Shown in pieces: positions 1 to 4,397 of a stretch of DNA of 5,716 nt. Source of the stretch: Amoebophilaceae bacterium UBA1467. GTDB taxonomy: Bacteria; Bacteroidota; Bacteroidia; Cytophagales; Amoebophilaceae. Location: contig DCSL01000067.1 of NCBI GenBank assembly GCA_002325615.1, forward strand, positions 1 through 5,716, written 5' to 3'. The translations under genes and the position numbers were made by a program. Each line of letters starts with the position of its first letter. The first letter of the stretch is position 1. A model generated the notes under the pieces. That model was not told the origin of the DNA and ran no database searches. It was given only the letters and a program-made list of their open reading frames with translations.

Positions 1-469
1 AACTGTGCCAGAGATATTTCACACCCTGCTCTAAACGCTGCTTTGCTTGGATCTCTTCTGTTTTTGGCAATCCTCTTAGCAAAATATTATAATTAGTTAT
101 TGAATTCCCCATTGTCTTCAAAATTGCATGAGAAATTGTATCGGGCATTGTTTCGTACACTACAAATGAGCTCTTGTTATCTTCTTCCTTCACAAAGGCT
201 AGTACGAGATCAAGGTCCGATAGTAGTTTGGGGATATACTCCCCTTCATTAATGGCCCTAACTGTGTGGTGATAATAGAAAGTAAGGATCGATGAAAAGT
301 TTTTCTTAGGTAGCGCTATTATCTTTTCTAAGATAATCTGTGACTGTTGATGACCTGTTTCTTCGTATATGGTAGTCAACAGCTTTCTATAACTATCCTG
401 AAGTTTTTCTTTAAAGGCATCAACCATAGCAGCTAACGTTTCAGGATCTGGTAGGAAGTGATATTTCAT
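1..469 (-). CDS. Partial CDS, possible N-terminus of an HExxH-type peptide beta-hydroxylase
   Basis: This reading frame opens with ATG at 469-467 and runs without a stop through position 1, so only the first 156 residues are visible. Its ATG overlaps the TGA of the MFS gene as ATGA, which indicates translational coupling within one operon. The start reads MKYHFLPDPETLAAMVDAF. An amphipathic helical stretch follows (KLQDSYRKLLTTIYEE), then a segment around residues 57-74 containing NFSSILTFYYHHTVRAINEG. There is no signal peptide and no membrane segment, so it is probably cytosolic. The early LPDPETLAAM-type helix followed by a 'vl.hP.v..W...' like segment recalls, from memory, the N-terminal half of the HExxH family that hydroxylates peptide side chains in RiPP pathways. 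The metal-binding HExxH motif itself would lie downstream, outside the window. The identity is therefore inferred partly from the peptide-plus-exporter neighbourhood. It could instead be an unrelated cytosolic helical protein. The existence of the gene is much surer than its function. Confidence 0.6.
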   Translation of the reverse strand, partial: MKYHFLPDPETLAAMVDAFKEKLQDSYRKLLTTIYEETGHQQSQIILEKIIALPKKNFSSILTFYYHHTVRAINEGEYIPKLLSDLDLVLAFVKEEDNKSSFVVYETMPDTISHAILKTMGNSITNYNILLRGLPKTEEIQAKQRLEQGVKYLWHS

Positions 470-1764
470 AAGCAATGAAAGAGCTCAGGATATTGTTTGG
501 CGTAGTAATCTGCCTGAACATTGGGTTGAAACATTCTTTTGGCACTCACAGAGGCATACAAGAACAACACCGGAGAGACACAAATAGAAGCGTAAATACC
601 TATAACTTTCTGTGATGAGAATATGCGCATAAGGGTGCCTGTAAGTATAAAACCAACTGGTACAGCGGCAGTGCATAGAAAGACAAAACACCCCTCCATA
701 ATCGCCTGATGAGAAGTTGGTATGCAATGTAATCTTCTTGCATTGACCACAACGTTAAATGAATTCAGTGCAGCCCCCATAATCGCTCCCGCGAAGCATA
801 GGAGCAGCACGTTAGACAACATAGAAAAAAGAAAAAAAGAACCGGTAAGCATGGTGATATAGAGCAAACAGGCGTGGTAGAGACTCAGTTTTCTTTTAAC
901 GAATGAAGTAACATGGTCTGTGCAGGAAATAACGATACCAACTCCCAAGCACAACTCGATGAGTCCTACCTCCCGAAGAGTATATGCATGGAGTTGTATC
1001 ATTACAGCAGGGAGCAGTAAGAACATGAAAGGAGAAAAAAAGCAATTGAGAAGGATAGACATGATGGCAATAGCTCTCTCTTCTTTAACGTAAAAACTGA
1101 GCTGAAAACCACGTATAAGTTCAGTCATCCACCCACCCCTAGTCGCTTTATACACTGAAAATTTACCGAAACAGCTAAGACTCGTATTTTTGAAAATAGT
1201 AGCTCCTAACCACGCTAATCCACAAAAAAGAAAAGCGCACACAAGAGGAGCTTTCCCCCCATAGGCCTCTATCATAAACCCAGACAAGGTGGGGCCCAGC
1301 AAAATATTTAGAATAGCAAGAGAATACTTTGTTTGATACGCTTTGCTTATTGCTACTTCTCCTTGAAAAAGGCCATTGATCACCTTCATGGATAGAGGCC
1401 TAAGTAAAGCCGTAGCGATACCCAAGAAGACCATAAGAATTATTAGTACCCATAGCGAATAGTTGGTGTCCTCCAGCAGTCTTAGAGCTATCAACAAGGA
1501 GACCAAGGTAAAACATCCTAAATGGACGGTTCGTGCAATGTAGTTGGGTAAGGGAACTTTATTGCTCCAAGTGCCTGATATAGGAATGAAGATGGTATTA
1601 AAAAACGACACGATAGCCAGTGTAACAGATAACCCAACGGTCATATCATGACTTTGCAGAAACCACCAGGTTACATAGAGTTGCACTGACCGGAAAGCAC
1701 TTTCCATGGCAACATCAAGTAGTAAGTAGCTTGCAAAAGCTCTACTGCTTCGTATTCTTTCCAT
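466..1764 (-). CDS. MFS transporter, probable exporter (12 TM)
   Basis: The product is a 432-residue integral membrane protein of the major facilitator superfamily and probably exports a small molecule or peptide by proton antiport. Hydrophobic segments fall at about residues 12-33, 44-63, 77-98, 104-122, 147-168, 172-192, 232-255, 264-283, 296-316, 319-343, 356-379 and 388-408. That gives two six-helix halves joined by a basic cytoplasmic loop around 200-230. The overall pattern resembles MFS_3-type efflux pumps (EntS/macrolide-efflux style). A GTG at 1767-1765 directly precedes the ATG at 1764-1762; I chose the ATG, and the GTG would add one residue. The gene starts inside the end of the CMD-like gene (overlap 23 bp) and its TGA overlaps the next ATG, so it is the middle cistron of a tight operon. 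The substrate is unknown. The neighbouring 40-residue peptide gene suggests export of a modified peptide or a derivative of it. The reading frame is intact. Confidence 0.85.
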   Translation of the reverse strand: MERIRSSRAFASYLLLDVAMESAFRSVQLYVTWWFLQSHDMTVGLSVTLAIVSFFNTIFIPISGTWSNKVPLPNYIARTVHLGCFTLVSLLIALRLLEDTNYSLWVLIILMVFLGIATALLRPLSMKVINGLFQGEVAISKAYQTKYSLAILNILLGPTLSGFMIEAYGGKAPLVCAFLFCGLAWLGATIFKNTSLSCFGKFSVYKATRGGWMTELIRGFQLSFYVKEERAIAIMSILLNCFFSPFMFLLLPAVMIQLHAYTLREVGLIELCLGVGIVISCTDHVTSFVKRKLSLYHACLLYITMLTGSFFLFSMLSNVLLLCFAGAIMGAALNSFNVVVNARRLHCIPTSHQAIMEGCFVFLCTAAVPVGFILTGTLMRIFSSQKVIGIYASICVSPVLFLYASVSAKRMFQPNVQADYYAKQYPELFHCL

Positions 1765-2149
1765 CACTATTGCGTTGCATCAATATCTTATGAAAAATAT
1801 TTGCTGCGTTGATGGCGCGTGCATTTCCAGCAAAGACAGCTACCTGAATAAATACTTCTTTGACTTCATCAGGCGGTATGCCCAAATTAAGTGCTGCTTC
1901 TAGTTGGAAGTTTAGTTGGGGCTCACAACCGCCCATAGCAGTAAGCACTCCTAGCGAGATCAAATGCCTTACTCGTATGTCTATATGCGGTCTTTTATAA
2001 GAAAACCCATAGATGTCGGTAACCAAATGGTCTACCAAGTCTTCGCATACAGGATAAAGCTCTTTATCTATCCTTTCCACAGCATCCGCAGAGAATTTCC
2101 GTATTACGTCGGAATACTTTTGATGCGCTGGCAACTTTTCTTCTTTCAT
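1742..2149 (-). CDS. Carboxymuconolactone decarboxylase-like (CMD/AhpD fold) protein
   Basis: This is a 135-residue cytosolic protein of the usual CMD-family length. An N-terminal helical region holds LYPVCEDLVDHLVTDIYGF, followed by RP and RVRHLISLGVLTAMGG (residues 59-74). Then comes the family signature QLEAALNLGIPPDEVKEVF and IQVAVFAGNARAINA (82-115). In classical gamma-CMD enzymes a His sits four residues before the A-L-N of this signature; here that position is Gln82. There is also no CxxC pair as in AhpD peroxidases, only single cysteines at 35 and 75. Neither the decarboxylase nor the peroxidase reaction can therefore be assumed. The ATG at 2149-2147 follows a terminator-like hairpin behind the small peptide gene. 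The 3' end overlaps the MFS start, so the two are co-transcribed. I infer a role in tailoring or redox protection within the peptide pathway. The family assignment is solid, the function is not. Confidence 0.85.
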   Translation of the reverse strand: MKEEKLPAHQKYSDVIRKFSADAVERIDKELYPVCEDLVDHLVTDIYGFSYKRPHIDIRVRHLISLGVLTAMGGCEPQLNFQLEAALNLGIPPDEVKEVFIQVAVFAGNARAINAANIFHKILMQRNSDGKNTKQ

Positions 2150-2161
2150 GACATAGTAATT

Positions 2162-2202
2162 AAAAAATGGAGCCTAGGATTACATTGTTAATCCCAAGCC
2201 CC
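2162..2202 (-). terminator. Rho-independent terminator or attenuator behind the small peptide gene
   Basis: In minus-strand RNA, positions 2202-2189 pair with 2182-2169 across a 6-nt loop (2188-2183). The 14-bp stem contains three G-U wobbles and no mismatch. After one intervening base it is followed by six uridines (2167-2162). On the plus strand the three wobbles become A-C mismatches, so the structure is specific to minus-strand RNA. It lies 6 bp past the peptide stop codon and 12 bp before the CMD-like start. Partial read-through would give abundant peptide mRNA and less enzyme and transporter mRNA, an arrangement common in RiPP operons. Confidence 0.8.
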
Positions 2203-2208
2203 ATACAA

Positions 2209-2331
2209 CTAAGCCTCTATTGGCGTGCCGATAGCAACAGTTACGATGTAACTTCCTGCCTCATAAGAACTTTTCGGAGCCATGTCATTCTCTATTGTCT
2301 TCATAAGAGTGATAGGTTTTAGTTTCTCCAT
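2209..2331 (-). CDS. Putative RiPP precursor peptide (40 aa)
   Basis: This short gene runs from ATG 2331-2329 to TAG 2211-2209 and encodes 40 residues. The first half reads MEKLKPITLMKTIENDMAPK, charged and leader-like. The second half is SSYEAGSYIVTVAIGTPIEA, with no Lys, Arg or Cys and rich in Gly, Ala, Ser, Thr, Val and Ile, like a core peptide. There is no classical double-Gly cleavage site, no signal peptide and no Cys, so Cys-dependent classes (lanthionine, sactipeptide, thiazole from Cys) are unlikely. It is the first gene of the operon and is followed at once by a strong terminator-like hairpin, then by genes for a CMD-like protein, an MFS exporter and a possible peptide hydroxylase. 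That setting is the main reason to call it a precursor. No Shine-Dalgarno sequence is visible before the ATG, as is usual in Bacteroidota. I do not recognise the family. It might instead be a small regulatory leader peptide, or a chance frame, although position and composition argue against chance. Confidence 0.6.
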   Translation of the reverse strand: MEKLKPITLMKTIENDMAPKSSYEAGSYIVTVAIGTPIEA

Positions 2332-2443
2332 ACATTTGGATTGCAAAAATGTAATAAATACGCTCAAATAATCCTAATAAAGTAAAGCAATTTTTAATAA
2401 AAGCGACATATTTGTACAATAAGAGCCTATTGCAGCATAGTTA
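2332..2443 (-). promoter_or_regulatory. AT-rich upstream region presumed to hold the operon promoter
   Basis: This 112-bp stretch between the transposase relic and the peptide ATG is very AT-rich and carries no convincing reading frame. As the only gap ahead of the four-gene unit it should contain its promoter. On the minus strand loose matches to the Bacteroidota -7 element (TAnnTTTG) occur, such as ATTATTTG near 2366-2373, but none is exact with a clear -33 partner. I therefore do not name a start site. A TTGTACAA palindrome lies at 2412-2419. Confidence 0.3.
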
Positions 2444-2758
2444 TTAGTTAACTCGTGTGTCTCCTAGTACACAACACTCTGCAGGTAGGCTCACCTTACC
2501 CAGACAGGCATCTAGGTACTGGTTATCCCAGGTATTAGCCGTTGCCGTATGTACCGAGAAGATTAAGCCCTCTTTGAAATCAGTCAGGTAATGGCGCTTG
2601 CAGCCCTACTGGAGTTGACCGCCCTTTTGACCCAGGGATGCCTGCTGGCCCACTCCGGGCTGCACAAAGAGCTGTATGGCCCCTTGATCCTCAGGCTGGA
2701 TCGAGTAACGTGTCTTGCCCCTAGGCTTACGTGGGGTAGGTGCCAAAGAGGCATTTAC
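2444..2758 (-). pseudogene. Decayed IS5-type transposase fragment
   Basis: Reading the minus strand in one frame gives a recognisable middle part of an IS5-type DDE transposase: VNASLAPTPRKPRGKTRYSI, then VQPGVGQQASLGQKGGQLQ. An in-frame TAG follows at 2608-2606, then GCKRHYLTDFKEGLIFSVHT and ANTWDNQYLDACL-KVSLP-VLGD. Intact relatives have the order 'DAS-TPRKPKGK ... KKGGKL.YGYKRH ... HTT.AN..D ... LP ... DKGY'. The first catalytic Asp (in 'VDAS') appears here as Asn (codon 2755-2753). The frame ends at TAA 2446-2444, just where DKGY should follow. The N-terminal third and the C-terminal catalytic Glu region are missing, and I see no terminal inverted repeats. The frame stays open upstream to about 2889, but that part is not recognisable. 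The relic is non-functional and records a past insertion next to the peptide operon. Confidence 0.75.
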
Positions 2759-2914
2759 CTTGGTAAAATTTTTTATAGAAAAAACGTAGATAAACGAGAT
2801 AGGTGGTCTATTTGAAACTTCGAAGTACAGTTGGTGCGCAGTACCTGTGTGGGCAAGTTGTGTATACCCTCTGCCATAGGAGGGTGACTATGCTTTTTGG
2901 GGCGCTTCTAGGAT
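2759..2914. other. Non-coding debris between transposase relic and symporter fragment
   Basis: No gene can be supported here. On the minus strand a frame continuous with the transposase relic stays open from about 2889, but its residues do not resemble a transposase. A 6-bp stem (2866-2871 with 2880-2885, loop of 8) lies downstream of the symporter fragment but has no U-run after it on the minus strand. Confidence 0.4.
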
Positions 2915-3142
2915 TTATACATCTTCCTCGGCACCATTTTTTTCGAGGGCTATCGCTACCTTTTTGATCTTACGTGCATCAGCAGAAATAACGGTAAAGG
3001 TAAATTTTTGGAAGACAAATTGCTTATTCGCAATGGCATGCCCCCGCATGTCTTTAATATCTCTGCCAGCCAAGAAGCCAATAACGAGGGTAAGGAGTAA
3101 AAAGGCATAAACGATCAGGTAGTCTATACTGAGATAATTCAT
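2915..3142 (-). pseudogene. Truncated sodium:solute symporter (SSS family) N-terminus
   Basis: The 75-codon frame starts at ATG 3142-3140. Its first 42 residues read like the N-terminus of an SSS/PutP-type transporter: MNYLSIDYLIVYAFLLLTLV with a membrane helix at about 7-25, then IGFLAGRDIKDMRGHAIANK and QF. Family members continue into about a dozen more helices and are usually 450-600 residues or longer. Here the next residues turn into a soluble, charged tail, FTFTVISADARKIKKVAIAL followed by EKNGAEEDV, ending at a TAA. The most likely reading is a deletion that joined the first segment of a symporter gene to another sequence, leaving a non-functional remnant. The source of the tail is not recognised. 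A small single-helix membrane protein that is still expressed cannot be excluded, since the frame is clean and has its own ATG. Confidence 0.55.
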
Positions 3143-3193
3143 TTTCTATACTTGGTTAATCCTGGATCTTAGGCGTAACGACACTATAGAAAA
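3142..3193. repeat. Imperfect inverted repeat at the symporter-fragment start
   Basis: TTTTCTATA (3142-3150) is matched by its reverse complement TATAGAAAA (3185-3193). Inside these arms GTTA (3155-3158) pairs with TAAC (3176-3179), and CCT pairs with AGG around a 7-nt loop. The structure is interrupted by unpaired bases and touches the ATG at 3142-3140. No U-run accompanies it. It could be a regulatory hairpin in the 5' leader, the scar of a small mobile element, or chance. Confidence 0.35.
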
Positions 3194-3258
3194 ACTAGGA
3201 TGCATACCCAGTTACAGTAAATAAAGGTTGATTTGCAAGAATTTTCCAATAGAATCGT

Positions 3259-4206
3259 CTAAATATATTGTATGAGTGTGCAAAGTGCTTCCTGATAGGG
3301 TGAAGTGACCGTGTTGGCTAGGATCTGAAGGGCTTTTTGTTGGTACTGAAGCATCATTTTTTGGGTGTAGCCCATGCCTGGAGATTGTCTGACAAAGGCC
3401 AGGATTTCTTTTTGCCGTTGAGGATGGTGCTGGGAATGCCTGAGAGTATGCAAAATTTCCTTTCCCTTCTGAGAAGGGGCTTGCTGCAGTGCATGGATAA
3501 GGGGTAAAGTGAGCCGGCCTTCTTGGAGGTCCATGCCCAAGGGCTTGCCCAGGTCTTCGGTGCCATAGTCTAGCCAATCATCTTTTAGCTGAAAAGCTAT
3601 GCCTACTTGCTCACCTATTTGGCGCAGGGTAGCTACTTGTGCTACGGGGGCTCCAGCTGCCATGGCACCTAATGCTAAGCAAGTACCAAACAAGTGCGCT
3701 GTTTTTTTGTAGATAATGTTTAGGTAAACCGCTTCTGTTGTGTCGTATGTATGGGATTGTGCCAGTTGGAGTAACTCTCCCTCGCTCATAACCTGGACTG
3801 TTTCAGCGATGAGGGCCATCAAGTCATGATCTTGGTGCTGCGTGGCCAGGCGCAGGCTTTTTGCCAAAAGGTAGTCACCAAACAGCACCGCTACTTTGTT
3901 ATTCCAAACGGTGTGGATAGCCGGCCTTCCGCGCCGGTGCGTGGCTTCGTCTACCACATCATCGTGTGCCAGTGATGCCTGGTGCAGGAGTGTCACTAGT
4001 ACTGCGCTACGTAGGGCCTTGGCAGTCATGCCTCCGCAAGCTCCTGCCGCTAAAAACACCAGCATAGGGCGTAGTTGTTTGCCTGGCACTTGAAATGCAT
4101 ACTGAGCGACCCGTTGGGGCAAATGACCATCGTTCTGGACCAATGTGTGTACCTGTTCCTCTAATGCAAGCATTTCAGCAGTAATCAGTGCCTGTATCTT
4201 CTTCAT
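3259..4206 (-). CDS. Polyprenyl diphosphate synthase, long-chain trans type
   Basis: This cytosolic enzyme adds isopentenyl diphosphate units to an allylic diphosphate, building the side chain of menaquinone or another quinone. The 315 residues match the family length of about 300-330. Motifs in order: PGKQLRPML (41-49, IPP-binding Lys43 and Arg46); the first Asp-rich motif DDVVD (82-86) followed by HRRGRP (90-95); YKKTAHLFG (166-174); the second Asp-rich motif DDWLD (209-213); and GKPLGMDLQEGRLTLPLI (220-237). All Mg-binding Asp residues are present. The residue five places before the first motif is Ala77 rather than an aromatic, which in this family goes with long products such as C35-C45; the exact length cannot be read from sequence. 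The ATG at 4206-4204 is the natural start and no Shine-Dalgarno is visible. A 191-bp gap separates it from valS upstream, so co-transcription is possible but not evident. The frame is intact and looks functional. Confidence 0.93.
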   Translation of the reverse strand: MKKIQALITAEMLALEEQVHTLVQNDGHLPQRVAQYAFQVPGKQLRPMLVFLAAGACGGMTAKALRSAVLVTLLHQASLAHDDVVDEATHRRGRPAIHTVWNNKVAVLFGDYLLAKSLRLATQHQDHDLMALIAETVQVMSEGELLQLAQSHTYDTTEAVYLNIIYKKTAHLFGTCLALGAMAAGAPVAQVATLRQIGEQVGIAFQLKDDWLDYGTEDLGKPLGMDLQEGRLTLPLIHALQQAPSQKGKEILHTLRHSQHHPQRQKEILAFVRQSPGMGYTQKMMLQYQQKALQILANTVTSPYQEALCTLIQYI

Positions 4207-4277
4207 GGAGGTATGGATGATTTCCTTTTTAGCGATGCTTTTTGTCTTATGAAAGGGCTACAGCGCTGTTCATGCAT

Positions 4278-4382
4278 TCAGTTTAGGGTACAAGTGACCA
4301 CGGTGGTACCTTCAACTTTCCCTGGTTTGACCTGGAAAAATTGCCCCCTACACCTCGTTACTATGCCAGTGCGTATTACCAA
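4278..4382 (-). other. Possible elongation factor P (KOW-like) sequence scrap
   Basis: The 190-bp gap between valS and the prenyl synthase contains no complete gene. One minus-strand stretch of 34 codons, bounded by two TGA stops and lacking an ATG, reads LVIRTGIVTRCRGQFFQVKP, then GKVEGTTVVTCTLN. Its VKPGK...V.T.LN spacing, preceded by an R-G-iv...GQ pattern, resembles the N-terminal domain of elongation factor P, which has HVKPGKG.AFVRTKLKN. If real it is a small internal scrap with a deletion, not a working gene. The match is short and may be chance. The rest of the gap shows nothing I can name. Confidence 0.2.
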
Positions 4383-4397
4383 TCACTGATCATTCCT

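Noticed and set aside
1742..2149. AhpD-type alkylhydroperoxidase
   Set aside because: The required CxxC pair is absent; only two separated cysteines are present.
2209..2331. Lasso, lanthipeptide or sactipeptide precursor
   Set aside because: No Cys, no lasso leader motif, and no cyclase, protease or radical-SAM gene is visible in the window.
2591..2815. Plus-strand 74-codon open frame
   Set aside because: It lies opposite the transposase relic, has no recognisable domain, and the minus strand explains the sequence better.
2866..2885. Stem-loop (6 bp, loop 8) after the symporter fragment as a terminator
   Set aside because: No U-run follows on the minus strand, and the short T-run on the plus side follows no plus-strand gene.
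3212..3577. Second minus-strand frame overlapping the 3' part of the prenyl synthase gene
   Set aside because: Low-complexity Pro/Ser/His-rich translation typical of an off-frame shadow; the other frame carries the DDWLD motif.
4284..4316. CCACGGTGG palindrome and flanking GTAC repeats as an operator
   Set aside because: Short, single copy, and explained by chance within the valS-prenyl synthase gap; no regulator gene nearby.
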